Shown here in pieces: positions 1 through 8,318 of a stretch of DNA of 64,000 nucleotides (position 1 is its first letter; each line of letters starts with the position of its first letter). Origin of the DNA: Pedobacter sp. PLR (GTDB taxonomy: Bacteria; Bacteroidota; Bacteroidia; Sphingobacteriales; Sphingobacteriaceae); NCBI RefSeq assembly GCF_026239675.1, contig NZ_JAPIVQ010000004.1, positions 372,001 to 436,000 on the forward strand. The letters run 5' to 3'. The notes under the pieces were generated by a model. It was given only the letters and a program-made list of their open reading frames with translations. It did not search any database and had not been told where the DNA came from. Position numbers and translations under genes: made by a program.

Positions 1-327
1 ATAATCGGCATGAGAAGGACGGTAAACATCTGTATTGTGACTGTAATCTTTACTACGTTGATCTTCATTCGGAATCAGCATCGCAATAGGAGTACCGGTA
101 CTTTTCCCTTCAAATACACCAGAAAGGATTTGAACAGTATCGCTTTCTTTCCTTTGTGTGGTGATTTTTGATTGTCCAGGTCTGCGCTTGTCCAGTTCCG
201 ACTGAATAAACTCCAGATCTATGGGCAATTGTGCCGGACAACCATCTAAAATAACACCAATAGCTGCACCATGTGATTCGCCAAAAGTGCTGATGCGAAA
301 TAATTGTCCGAATGTATTACCTGCCAT
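1..327 (-). CDS. aroC: Chorismate synthase, N-terminal part (cut by window edge)
   Basis: The 109 N-terminal codons of chorismate synthase, which removes phosphate from EPSP to make chorismate using reduced FMN in the cytoplasm. The N-terminus starts [14 protein letters not shown], followed by [17 protein letters not shown], the family's hallmark segment. RRPGQS and RPSHADY follow at the cut end. The gene continues off the left edge. It starts 24 nt after the aroA stop, so it is most likely the last visible gene of the pheA leader operon. The identification is secure; only completeness is unknown. Confidence 0.95.
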   Translation of the reverse strand, partial: MAGNTFGQLFRISTFGESHGAAIGVILDGCPAQLPIDLEFIQSELDKRRPGQSKITTQRKESDTVQILSGVFEGKSTGTPIAMLIPNEDQRSKDYSHNTDVYRPSHADY

Positions 328-351
328 TTTTCGTTAGTTTTATAGGTTAAT

Positions 352-1605
352 TTAAATCACTGTAACTGTAAATCCTGCTTTTTCCAGGTCTTTCCAAAAG
401 TCAGGGTATGATTTCTCCACCACATCCATTTCTTCCAGTACCACTTCTTTGATCAGCAAACTCAGCGGAGCAAAAGCCATCGCCATGCGGTGATCTTCAT
501 AAGTACCGAAAGTAACGCGCTCAGGGAAATGAAGGTTTTCGCAGTTTAAAGTATAAACCAGGTTGTCCTCATTTAAAGTTACACCAATTTTTGCAAGTTC
601 ATTTTGTAAAGCTTTAACACGGTCAGTTTCCTTAATTTTCAAGGTCTCCAGTCCGGTGAAAGCAAGGTTTTGCTTCAAAGCTGCCGCGCATACAATAATC
701 GTTTGTGCTAAATCCGGACAATCTTTAAGGTCTAAAACCTCGTCGCTGAAATTCTTATCTGTAGAGCTAAGTGTGATTCCCTCAGCTGTAGTTGCCGTTT
801 TTACCCCAAAAGCAGTCATAATAGACCTGATCCGGCTATCGCCTTGCAAGCTTTTTTCCTTTAAATAAGGAAGCGAGATTTCTGCTTTTGTGGCCAGACA
901 AGCAATGCTGTACCAGTAAGAAGCAGCGCTCCAATCTGGTTCCACTACTAGTGTTGCAGGTTTAAAAGGTTGTGGTTTGATGCTGATATTCTGGCCATCC
1001 CATGAATGACTGATGCCAGCTTCCTGCAACATATTCAAGGTCATGTTTACATAAGGAAGGGAAGTTAATTCACCTTCAATCTGTAAAGTAAGGCCCTGCT
1101 CCAGGGTTGGGGCAATCATTAACAAGGCAGAAATATACTGACTGCTAATGTCACCTTTAATTTTTACAGTTGCCGTGGTTTGTTTTAATGGGCCTTGAAT
1201 GTTCAATGGCGGAAAGCCATCTTTTTCAGCATAACTGATATCGGCACCTACTGCTTTTAAAGCTTCTGCCAGAATACCGATCGGACGTTGTTTCATTCTT
1301 TCGGTACCAGTCAGCAAAAACTGCCCTGGAAGGGTAGGAAGGTAAGCCGTTAAAAAGCGCATGGCAGTACCCGCAGGTCCCACATCAACGGTTTGTTGAT
1401 GTGGAGTTGCGGTTGAAATCTGATTTAAGATGCGTTCAAGTGTAACGGAATCGGCAGCGATAGACATATTCTCTACTTTAACCGCTCCTTTACTTGAAGC
1501 ACTAATGATTAATGCCCTGTTGCACTCGCTTTTTGAACCCGTAAGGGTGATCTCTGTATGGATTTCTGTGTTTCCGGTAAAAGAAACAAGTGCATGCTTA
1601 CTCAT
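352..1605 (-). CDS. aroA: 3-phosphoshikimate 1-carboxyvinyltransferase (EPSP synthase)
   Basis: 417 aa, close to the usual family length. It transfers the enolpyruvyl group of PEP to shikimate 3-phosphate, the step before chorismate synthase. Visible motifs are LTGSKSECNRALIISA near residues 21-36 (shikimate-3-phosphate/PEP site), GPAGTAMRFLTAYL near 76-89 (PEP loop), and KETDRVKAL plus YEDHRMAM in the C-terminal half. The residue after Arg in GTAMR is Phe, where E. coli has Pro101. The gene lies 2 nt after the DAHP synthase fusion and is followed closely by aroC, so it belongs to the same leftward operon. Identification is from conserved motifs. Confidence 0.95.
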   Translation of the reverse strand: MSKHALVSFTGNTEIHTEITLTGSKSECNRALIISASSKGAVKVENMSIAADSVTLERILNQISTATPHQQTVDVGPAGTAMRFLTAYLPTLPGQFLLTGTERMKQRPIGILAEALKAVGADISYAEKDGFPPLNIQGPLKQTTATVKIKGDISSQYISALLMIAPTLEQGLTLQIEGELTSLPYVNMTLNMLQEAGISHSWDGQNISIKPQPFKPATLVVEPDWSAASYWYSIACLATKAEISLPYLKEKSLQGDSRIRSIMTAFGVKTATTAEGITLSSTDKNFSDEVLDLKDCPDLAQTIIVCAAALKQNLAFTGLETLKIKETDRVKALQNELAKIGVTLNEDNLVYTLNCENLHFPERVTFGTYEDHRMAMAFAPLSLLIKEVVLEEMDVVEKSYPDFWKDLEKAGFTVTVI

Positions 1606-1607
1606 TC

Positions 1608-2747
1608 TTAAGATTTAACTTCTGTATGTGTTTCTGCTGCAATACCTTTTTCTGCTTTGCCAGCATTCATAATTTCTGTTTGCTTACGGATAGACTCACC
1701 GTGAACCAATTCTAAGAATTTCTCTGTAAAGTTCAGGTCTAGTTTCAATGCTTTTGCAAATGCTTTTCCTTTGTTCATGATCGAATCCCAACGGTTAACC
1801 TGTAAGATCGTTACCTGGTTATCACGTTTGAACTCACCAATTTTACCTACGATCGCCATACGCTCACCTAGTTTTTGTAACAATTGATCATCGATTTTGT
1901 CGATTTGCTTACGTAAGTCAGCCAATTGATCTACAAATACTTCGTTCTGAGATTCTGGTTCACGAACAGTTAAACGCTCTACTAACTCGCTTAAAGCAGC
2001 AGGAGTAACTTGTTGTTTTGCATCTGTCCAGGCTACTGAAGGGTCAACATGTGACTCAATCATTAGACCTTGCATGTCTAAATCAAGTGCTTTTTGTGAG
2101 ATGTAAGGGATTAATTCGCGGTTACCGCAGATATGACTTGGATCGTTGATGATCGGAAGATCAGGACATAAAGTTTTCAATTGAATAGCAAGTTCCCACA
2201 TTGGTTCGTTACGGAACGAGCTTTTCTCGAATGAAGAGAAACCACGGTGAATAGCACCTAATTTAGTGATACCAGCACCATTGATACGCTCTAATGCGCC
2301 AATCCATAATTGAAGATCAGGATTAACAGGGTTTTTAACCAATACAGGAACGTCAACACCTCTTAAAGCGTCAGCAATTTCCTGTACACAGAATGGATTT
2401 ACAGTTGAACGTGCACCAATCCAAAGGATATCTACACCAGCTGCTAAAGCTTCTTCCACATGTTTTGCATTGGCAACTTCTACTGCTGTAGGTAAACCTG
2501 TTTCTGCTTTTGCTCTTTTTAACCACTCTAATCCAATGCTTCCGATACCTTCGAATTCTCCCGGACGTGTACGTGGCTTCCAGATACCAGCTCTAAGTAC
2601 AGATACTTTACCTGTTGCAGCTAATAAATGTGCAGTAGTTAATAATTGCTCTTCAGTTTCTGCACTACATGGTCCTGAAATGATTAGTGGTTCGTTGTTG
2701 GTGTTCAACCAAGTACTGATTGGCTGGATGTTCAATTGTAATTTCAT
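1608..2747 (-). CDS. Bifunctional DAHP synthase / chorismate mutase (type II)
   Basis: 379 aa. The N-terminal part (about 1-260) is a DAHP synthase of the KDO8P-synthase-like family: SGPCSAETEEQL near residue 20, the RAGIWKPRTRPGEFEG segment, and LVKNPVNPD. It condenses PEP and erythrose 4-phosphate, the entry step of the shikimate pathway. The C-terminal part (about 265-355) is an AroQ-type helical chorismate mutase, LRKQIDKIDDQLLQKLGERM, converting chorismate to prephenate. The order, synthase first and mutase last, is the form I know from Bacteroidota; Bacillus has the reverse. The mutase product feeds the prephenate dehydratase encoded 48 nt upstream. No prephenate dehydrogenase or aminotransferase lies in the operon. 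Confidence 0.93.
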   Translation of the reverse strand: MKLQLNIQPISTWLNTNNEPLIISGPCSAETEEQLLTTAHLLAATGKVSVLRAGIWKPRTRPGEFEGIGSIGLEWLKRAKAETGLPTAVEVANAKHVEEALAAGVDILWIGARSTVNPFCVQEIADALRGVDVPVLVKNPVNPDLQLWIGALERINGAGITKLGAIHRGFSSFEKSSFRNEPMWELAIQLKTLCPDLPIINDPSHICGNRELIPYISQKALDLDMQGLMIESHVDPSVAWTDAKQQVTPAALSELVERLTVREPESQNEVFVDQLADLRKQIDKIDDQLLQKLGERMAIVGKIGEFKRDNQVTILQVNRWDSIMNKGKAFAKALKLDLNFTEKFLELVHGESIRKQTEIMNAGKAEKGIAAETHTEVKS

Positions 2748-2795
2748 CTTTTTGGGGTTTAATTTTTGTATGTTTTATGAAGGGTTATCTATTTA

Positions 2796-3632
2796 TTATA
2801 CTTTATCGTTTCTCATGTATTCTCCCATGATATTGAAGTTTACGGTGTACTTCAGCGTTTGACGGATGGCTTTGTCGTATTGCTCATTGTTTGTCCATTC
2901 CATATCTACGTAGAAGTAGTATTCGTTTCTTTTTCCAAGAACCGGCATACTCTGGATCTTAGTTAAGTTCACATCCTGCTCTGCAAAGATGTTAAGCACT
3001 TTAGATAAAGCTCCAACATGGTTACCTACCTGGAAGCAGATTGATGCTTTATTGATTTCCGCCAAATCATCTGTTTTGTCTTTTTTTAACACAAGGAAAC
3101 GGGTATAGTTCTTTTTGTTAGACTCGATTCTTCTTTCGATGATGTTCAGTCCGTATAATTCTGCAGCTAAGGTGTTTGCGATAGCTACGGTATCAGTTAA
3201 TTGTTCTTCTTTAATTCGTTTTGCACAAGCCGCTGTATCGTTGCTTTCAATCACCTGGATATTTGGAAAGTCATCGAAGAAATCTACACACTGACGAATC
3301 GCAATAGGGTGGGAAGTTGCAAACTTAATGTCCTCAAATTTAACACCTGGTAAAGCCATCAGGTGCAATTGAATCGGCAGGTAAACTTCACCAACGATTG
3401 CGAAATTGTATTCACGGATCAGGGTGTAGTTTGGTAAAAGGCTTCCTGCAATAGAGTTTTCAATAGCCATGATCACGAAATCAGACTGCTTGTTTTCCAG
3501 GCTTTCACAAGTCTGCTTAAAAGAATTACATTCTATGGTTTCAATGTCTTTTCCGAAGAACTTGAAAGCGGCCTCTTCATGAAATGACGCTTTAATACCT
3601 TGAATTGCTACTCTTGTTTTTTTCTGTTTCAT
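2796..3632 (-). CDS. pheA: Prephenate dehydratase with ACT domain
   Basis: 278 aa, a stand-alone prephenate dehydratase that decarboxylates and dehydrates prephenate to phenylpyruvate. The catalytic domain covers about 1-185, with ESNDTAACAKRI and the NYTRFLVL segment that contains the conserved Thr-Arg-Phe. The C-terminal ACT domain (about 195-270; VGALSKVLNIFAEQDVNLTKIQS) normally binds phenylalanine for feedback inhibition; its usual ESRP appears here as QSMP. It is the first structural gene after the attenuator at 3716-3847. It is followed by the mutase-bearing DAHP synthase, so prephenate production and use are encoded side by side. Confidence 0.95.
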   Translation of the reverse strand: MKQKKTRVAIQGIKASFHEEAAFKFFGKDIETIECNSFKQTCESLENKQSDFVIMAIENSIAGSLLPNYTLIREYNFAIVGEVYLPIQLHLMALPGVKFEDIKFATSHPIAIRQCVDFFDDFPNIQVIESNDTAACAKRIKEEQLTDTVAIANTLAAELYGLNIIERRIESNKKNYTRFLVLKKDKTDDLAEINKASICFQVGNHVGALSKVLNIFAEQDVNLTKIQSMPVLGKRNEYYFYVDMEWTNNEQYDKAIRQTLKYTVNFNIMGEYMRNDKV

Positions 3633-3715
3633 TTTGACTGATTGAATTTCTGTGGTTCTTTAAGCTTGCGGAAGATTTGTTTTTGTTTGCTTCTGCGGGT
3701 TTAAATTTTTGGGTT

Positions 3716-3749
3716 AAAAAAAAAGTCCCGGCTTTAGGCCGGGACTTTT
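3716..3749 (-). terminator. Attenuator terminator upstream of pheA, with alternative antiterminator pairing
   Basis: On the minus strand, a perfect 12-bp hairpin (arms 3749-3738 and 3732-3721, GTCCCGGC core, 5-nt loop) is followed by nine U residues (3724-3716). This is a strong intrinsic terminator placed before pheA rather than after a gene. Its 5' arm (AGTCCCGGC) is also perfectly complementary over 9 nt to GCCGGGACT at 3795-3787, which is the tail of the leader-peptide coding region. The two pairings exclude each other. A ribosome resting at the leader stop codon would cover 3787-3795 and allow termination. A ribosome stalled at the aromatic codons would leave 3787-3795 free to disrupt the terminator. 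Confidence 0.9.
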
Positions 3750-3784
3750 CATATACACTCTTATCTTATGATTCATGTTGCATA

Positions 3785-3847
3785 TCAGTCCCGGCTCTTA
3801 CTAAAATAGTAAAAGTAACCAAACCAATATGTAGTAACATTTTTCAT
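3785..3847 (-). CDS. Aromatic-rich leader peptide of the phe/aro operon
   Basis: A 20-codon ORF whose residues 7-15 read YWFGYFYYF: four Tyr, three Phe and one Trp in nine residues, covering all three chorismate-derived amino acids. The start ATG at 3847 is about 20 nt downstream of a consensus Bacteroidota promoter. The TGA stop overlaps the antiterminator half at 3787-3795, as expected for ribosome-position-controlled attenuation. The peptide is not expected to have a function of its own; translation speed through it is the signal. Its composition, its position and the paired hairpins support the call. Expression has not been shown. Confidence 0.88.
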   Translation of the reverse strand: MKNVTTYWFGYFYYFSKSRD

Positions 3848-3875
3848 CTCGATTGTTTTTTCGTTTTCGTTTTTC

Positions 3876-3905
3876 CAAATGTACTAACAAAATTTAATTT
3901 GTCAA
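3876..3905 (-). promoter_or_regulatory. Promoter of the phe/aro leader operon
   Basis: On the minus strand, TTG (3905-3903), a 19-nt spacer and TACATTTG (3883-3876) match the Bacteroidota sigma-A pattern TTTG-N19-TAnnTTTG in every conserved position except the first T of the -33 element. Initiation would fall near 3869, giving a leader of about 20 nt before the leader-peptide ATG at 3847. Confidence 0.8.
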
Positions 3906-4035
3906 TACTTTCTTTAAAAAAATTATTTATGGTGTGTCGGGTGTTATTTGTTGTATTACAAAACATTAGCTGTTTCTGCTTCCCGAAGTCTAATATTTTT
4001 TTTCTAAAAAACGCAGCTAAAATTGGTTTCTGACC

Positions 4036-5100
4036 TTATTTAGCCTGATTATTATAGTAAGCTAAAGCCTCCAGAATATCCTGTTCTGTAACGATACAAT
4101 TATAATCACAAGCCCCTGTTTTACTTAGTAAAGAAAACATAATTTGTCCATGTTCGTTCTTTTTATCGCTCTGCATGAAACCTAAAAGGTCGGTAAAGCT
4201 CTCTTTTTTGATGTGATATGCAGGGTAAATACTTAGAATATATCTGGTAATGTCTTCCAGTTCTTCTTTAGTCAGGGTGTTGTTGGTGCTCGATAAATAA
4301 GCTTCCGCAACCATGCCTATCGCGATAGCTTCCCCGTGGGTAAGTGGCGCTTTATCGTTGATCAGGGCATAACTTTCTACCGCATGACCAATGGTATGAC
4401 CAAAGTTTAAGATTTTACGGCGACCTTTTTCCTGAGGATCCTCAGTAACCACTTCATTCTTGATTTCTACCGAACGGTAAACTTCAACAGGAGCGATGTT
4501 TTTATAGTCAGCAGCCTTTAAACGCTCATAATAATCCGCATCTACAATCAAACCATGCTTGATCATTTCTGCAAATCCAGATAGCAATTCTCTTTCAGGA
4601 AGCGTTTTCAGGAAGGACGTTTCGATAAATACAGCTTGTGGAAGGGCAAAAGTACCCACCATATTCTTTACATTATCAATGTCGATACCAGTTTTTCCGC
4701 CTACAGAAGCATCTACTTGTGCCAATAAGGTGGTTGGGATGTTGATGAAATCAATGCCTCTTTTATAAGTTGAAGCAATGAAACCACCCATATCTGTAAT
4801 CACACCTCCACCGAGGTTGATCATCAAACATTTGCGGTCTGCTTCAAAATCTAATAAGGTCTTCCAGATACCAATACAAAAATCAATGTTTTTGTTCTCT
4901 TCTCCAGGATCGGTTTCAATCAGGTCGAAGTTGGTATAGTCGTCCAGCATTCCTTGTAACAAGGGCAGACAAAATTCCGAAGTATTCCTGTCAACGAAGA
5001 TAAATACCTTACTGTAGTTACCTTCTTCTATGATTTGTGCTAATGGCGCAAGTTCCGATTCAAAATGAATGTTATGGCCTGAGCTTTCTATAACGTTCAT
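4036..5100 (-). CDS. aroB: 3-dehydroquinate synthase
   Basis: 354 aa, the normal family length. It converts DAHP to 3-dehydroquinate with NAD and a divalent metal, the second shikimate step. Visible motifs include LGGGVITDMGGFIASTYKRG (NAD-binding), IPTTLLAQVDASVGGKTGID (active site) and the metal-binding FGHTIGHAVES. Its ATG shares one base with the stop of the preceding S4-domain gene (TAATG), which implies translational coupling. It lies upstream of, but is separately promoted from, the attenuated pheA operon: the 3876-3905 promoter is between them. Confidence 0.95.
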   Translation of the reverse strand: MNVIESSGHNIHFESELAPLAQIIEEGNYSKVFIFVDRNTSEFCLPLLQGMLDDYTNFDLIETDPGEENKNIDFCIGIWKTLLDFEADRKCLMINLGGGVITDMGGFIASTYKRGIDFINIPTTLLAQVDASVGGKTGIDIDNVKNMVGTFALPQAVFIETSFLKTLPERELLSGFAEMIKHGLIVDADYYERLKAADYKNIAPVEVYRSVEIKNEVVTEDPQEKGRRKILNFGHTIGHAVESYALINDKAPLTHGEAIAIGMVAEAYLSSTNNTLTKEELEDITRYILSIYPAYHIKKESFTDLLGFMQSDKKNEHGQIMFSLLSKTGACDYNCIVTEQDILEALAYYNNQAK

Positions 5101-5306
5101 TAAATTACTTTTATTTGTTGACCCATAAAGCTGATTACGTCGCCTACGCGTACTTTCAATCGCTTACGAAAGTCTACTTTACCATTATATTTTACCAAAC
5201 CGTCTTCTACAACCGTTTGTGCTTCGCCACCACTTTGTACTAGTGAAGTTGCTTTTAGCAACTGAATGAGTGGAATAAACTCACCTTCTAATTTGAATTC
5301 TATCAT
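5100..5306 (-). CDS. Small S4-domain RNA-binding protein
   Basis: 68 aa when started at the ATG at 5306 (MIEFKLEGEFIPLIQLLKA); a longer frame opens at 5348, but its extra residues do not look like S4 sequence. The body GGEAQTVVEDGLVKYNG, then DFRKRLKVRVGDVI, is a single S4 fold resembling the YaaA/RlbA group that binds structured RNA, possibly ribosomal. The stop overlaps the aroB start. A TAAATTTG -7-like element at 5315-5322 would put initiation almost at 5306, so a nearly leaderless mRNA is possible; this rests on one weak motif. Confidence 0.82.
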   Translation of the reverse strand: MIEFKLEGEFIPLIQLLKATSLVQSGGEAQTVVEDGLVKYNGKVDFRKRLKVRVGDVISFMGQQIKVI

Positions 5307-5366
5307 TATACCTGCAAATTTACAATTATTTATAAAGTCTTGTACCATGGATAGCCGTGGAATTTA

Positions 5367-5374
5367 TACTTTTG
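5367..5374 (+). promoter_or_regulatory. Candidate -7 element for proline dehydrogenase
   Basis: TACTTTTG matches TAnnTTTG and lies 29 nt before the ATG at 5404. No TTG occurs at the ideal 19-nt spacing; the nearest is 24 nt upstream (5340-5342), so only half of the promoter pattern is present. Confidence 0.4.
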
Positions 5375-5403
5375 CATGCAATATGACTAACCATACGACT
5401 TAA

Positions 5404-6588
5404 ATGGAAATTTTCCCCAAAAAAACATTAAACTTTGACAACACTGAGGTCGCTTTTCGTAATAAATCCAATTCAGACCTAAACGCTGGATACTGGCTTT
5501 TTAAAGTAATCAGCAGTAATTTTTTAACAAAAGTTGGTCCTCCAATTACCAATTTTTTCCTGAACATAGGTTTGCCTATAAAATCAATCATCAAGGCAAC
5601 TATTTTTAAACATTTTTGTGGCGGAGAAACAATTGCGGAGTGTGAACACACCATTGCGCAACTTGCTGTCGGAAATGTAGGTACCATTCTGGATTATTCT
5701 GTAGAAGGAGAAGAGGAAGAATCGGTATTTGATTTTACTTGTGAGGAGATCATCAGAACGATAGAAAGAGCGGCAGGAGACAAACGTCTTCCAATCTCTG
5801 TATTTAAAGTAACTGGTATCGGCCGTTTCGCATTATTAGAGAAGCTAGATGCAAAACAAACTTTAACAGCTGCTGAAGAAGCGGAATATGCTAAAGTGAA
5901 AGCGAGATGCGAAAAGATTTGCAGGGTAGCCTATGATAAAAACGTACCAATCATGGTGGATGCAGAGGAAACCTGGATTCAGGATACGATTGATGAGCTG
6001 GCAATTGATATGATGCGTTTATTCAATAGAGAACGTATTATCATTTACAATACTTATCAAATGTACCGTCATGATAAACTGGCTGATATGAAAGCAGATC
6101 ATTTGATCGCTAAAGCAGCAGGTTATATCCTTGGTGTGAAAATGGTAAGAGGTGCTTATATGGAGAAAGAACGCAGAAGAGCGGAAGAAATGGGTTATTT
6201 ATCACCAATTCAACCTAATAAAGCGGCTTCCGACAGAGATTATGACGAATCATTAAACTATTGCATGGCTCATATTGAGGAGATCGCTATTGTTTGTGGT
6301 ACGCACAATGAAGACAGCTGTAGAGTGCTTGCAGACCTGTTGGATAAGCACAAGGTAGATCACAACCATCCTCATGTGTATTTTGCACAGTTATTGGGAA
6401 TGAGTGATAATTTAAGCTTTAACTTGTCTGATGCTGGTTATAATGTGGCTAAATATGTTCCTTACGGGCCAATTAAAGCAGTTATGCCATATCTTTTCAG
6501 AAGAGCACAGGAAAACACTTCCATTGCCGGACAAACGAGCAGAGAGCTTGGTTTGATCATGAAAGAGAAAGAACGCAGAAGATTGTAA
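5404..6588 (+). CDS. Proline dehydrogenase
   Basis: 394 aa monofunctional FAD-dependent proline dehydrogenase (PutA/PRODH barrel), oxidising proline to pyrroline-5-carboxylate and passing electrons to the membrane quinone pool. Recognisable segments are KVTGIGRFALLEKL, IMVDAEETWIQDTIDELA, KMVRGAYMEKERRRAEEMGY, the LGMSDNLSFNL stretch, and the C-terminal YVPYGPIKAVMPYLFRRAQENT, which includes the arginines that bind the proline carboxylate. It is transcribed divergently from S4-aroB and ends in a strong terminator at 6603-6635. No P5C dehydrogenase gene is adjacent. Confidence 0.93.
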   Translation: MEIFPKKTLNFDNTEVAFRNKSNSDLNAGYWLFKVISSNFLTKVGPPITNFFLNIGLPIKSIIKATIFKHFCGGETIAECEHTIAQLAVGNVGTILDYSVEGEEEESVFDFTCEEIIRTIERAAGDKRLPISVFKVTGIGRFALLEKLDAKQTLTAAEEAEYAKVKARCEKICRVAYDKNVPIMVDAEETWIQDTIDELAIDMMRLFNRERIIIYNTYQMYRHDKLADMKADHLIAKAAGYILGVKMVRGAYMEKERRRAEEMGYLSPIQPNKAASDRDYDESLNYCMAHIEEIAIVCGTHNEDSCRVLADLLDKHKVDHNHPHVYFAQLLGMSDNLSFNLSDAGYNVAKYVPYGPIKAVMPYLFRRAQENTSIAGQTSRELGLIMKEKERRRL

Positions 6589-6602
6589 TCTGATTATAAA
6601 TG

Positions 6603-6635
6603 AAAAGCCCCGTCTGATTTTAGACGGGGCTTTTT
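6603..6635 (+). terminator. Bidirectional intrinsic terminator between proline dehydrogenase and katA
   Basis: A perfect 13-bp hairpin (6603-6615 with 6622-6634, GC-rich core GCCCCGTCT, 6-nt loop) is followed by a T run on the plus strand and has an A run at the other side. It can therefore serve proline dehydrogenase, and also the catalase gene converging on it. Confidence 0.9.
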
Positions 6636-6698
6636 CATTGGAGACTATTTCATTTGAAACAATTTCGTAGAATACGGTTTTGCAACAAGGATTTTTGA

Positions 6699-8204
6699 CT
6701 AATGCCTAACCGGCATGGCCTGTTCTACATCCACACCAAGACCTTTTGCAACAGCCATTCCCAATTGAATGTCTGCTCTAAAGAAATGACACAACTGTAA
6801 ATTAACAATCTGTGCTTTTTTAGGGCCGCTGATACCATTCATAGCACCAACAATATTGTTCACCAGATTTGTACGGTCTTCCGGGCTCATTACCTTGCGG
6901 TAAAGGTCGCCTGGCTGCGTATAATGATCGTCATCACCAGGACCTGCATTTCTATCGTACCAATCGGCAACGTTAGAATCTAATTCCCAGGCTGGTTCTT
7001 TATAGCTTTCATCAGGAATTACATCCCCAAAACTGTTCGGGTAGTAGTTCGGATCGTCGTTTCCATTATCGTCAATGCGCATTTGTCCATCACGATGGTA
7101 ATTGTTTACCATGAAAGGGCAAGCATTTACAGGGATTTGCTCATAGTTTACTCCTAAGCGGTAGCGATGTGCATCCGCATAAGATAATATACGTCCCTGG
7201 AGCATTTTATCCGGAGAATAACCAATACCATCTACTGTATTAGAAGGCGCAAAAGCGGCCTGTTCTACATGAGCGAAGTAATTTCTTGGGATTTGATTCA
7301 ATTCAAGTACACCTACATCTATCAGTGGAAAATCGCCATGTGGCCATACTTTAGTCAGGTCGAAAGGGTTCCATCTAAACGTTTTAGATTCGGCTTCCGT
7401 CATCACCTGGATTTTCAGGTCCCATTTAGGAAAGTCTCCACGGTCAATTGCGTCTACAAGATCACGCTGAGAATGGTCCATATCCTGGGTACGCATCGCG
7501 TCAGCTTCCGGACCGGTAAAGTTTTTGATGCCTTGTTGTGTTTTAAAGTGGAATTTTACCCATACGCGTTCATTGTCTTTATTGATGAAGGAGTAAGTGT
7601 GACTTCCAAAACCATCCATATGACGAAGCGAGTAGGGGGTACCACGATCAGACATTAAGATCATTACCTGGTGTAGACTTTCCGGGTTTAGCGACCAGAA
7701 ATCCCACATCATCGTAGGGCTTTTCAGATTTGTTCTTGGATCTCTCTTTTGAGTATGGATGAAATCACTGAATTTCTTAGGGTCTTTGACGAAGAATACC
7801 GGTGTGTTGTTGCCAACAAGGTCCCAGTTTCCGTCTTCAGTATAAAATTTAAGGGCAAAGCCACGTGGGTCTCTTTCGGAATCCGCACTACCTTTTTCTC
7901 CGCCAACGGTAGAGAACCTTAGAAATACTTTACATTCATTACCAATTGCTCCGAAGATTTTGGCTTTTGTATATGGAGTGATGTCATGTGTTACTTTAAA
8001 CGTACCATAGGCCCCGGTACCTTTTGCGTGAACTACGCGTTCAGGAATCCTTTCCCTGTTAAAGTGGGCCATCTTTTCATGGAGAATAAAGTCTTGAAGC
8101 AGCAATGGTCCGCGGCTTCCAACAGACTGAGTATTTTCATGTTCGGCATAAGGTCTGCCGGATGCAGTAGTGAGTTTACGCTTGTTCGTATTGTTATTTT
8201 CCAT
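6699..8204 (-). CDS. katA: Monofunctional heme catalase
   Basis: 501 aa from the ATG at 8204 (MENNNTNKRKLTTASG); the frame continues to 8258, but the extra 18 residues are not catalase-like. It breaks H2O2 into water and oxygen. Catalytic residues are visible: His59 in RVVHAKGTGAYGTF, Asn132/133 in LVGNNTPVFFVKDP, and the proximal heme ligand Tyr342 in RILSYADAHRYRLG. The length suits a small-subunit (clade 3 type) catalase. It stands alone between proline dehydrogenase, on the far side of a shared terminator, and a DUF962 gene. An inverted repeat at 8269-8284 lies upstream. Confidence 0.95.
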   Translation of the reverse strand: MENNNTNKRKLTTASGRPYAEHENTQSVGSRGPLLLQDFILHEKMAHFNRERIPERVVHAKGTGAYGTFKVTHDITPYTKAKIFGAIGNECKVFLRFSTVGGEKGSADSERDPRGFALKFYTEDGNWDLVGNNTPVFFVKDPKKFSDFIHTQKRDPRTNLKSPTMMWDFWSLNPESLHQVMILMSDRGTPYSLRHMDGFGSHTYSFINKDNERVWVKFHFKTQQGIKNFTGPEADAMRTQDMDHSQRDLVDAIDRGDFPKWDLKIQVMTEAESKTFRWNPFDLTKVWPHGDFPLIDVGVLELNQIPRNYFAHVEQAAFAPSNTVDGIGYSPDKMLQGRILSYADAHRYRLGVNYEQIPVNACPFMVNNYHRDGQMRIDDNGNDDPNYYPNSFGDVIPDESYKEPAWELDSNVADWYDRNAGPGDDDHYTQPGDLYRKVMSPEDRTNLVNNIVGAMNGISGPKKAQIVNLQLCHFFRADIQLGMAVAKGLGVDVEQAMPVRH

Positions 8205-8268
8205 AAACGGTGATTTAAGTGTTTTTATAAATCTATGGATAATAACTATCGGTATCAAACTGTAAATA

Positions 8269-8284
8269 TCTATACTGATATAGA
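8269..8284. promoter_or_regulatory. Inverted repeat upstream of katA, possible operator
   Basis: TCTATA-CTGA-TATAGA is a perfect 6-bp inverted repeat located 65-80 nt upstream of the catalase start. ATAG/CTAT half-sites resemble those of OxyR-type regulators, but the spacing does not match the full OxyR consensus. Confidence 0.3.
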
Positions 8285-8318
8285 GTTTTTCTATGAAGAT
8301 AATCGGGATTGCTCTATT

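Noticed and set aside
563..868. Plus-strand open frame opposite aroA
   Set aside because: It is the antisense shadow of a clear gene, with no recognisable protein features.
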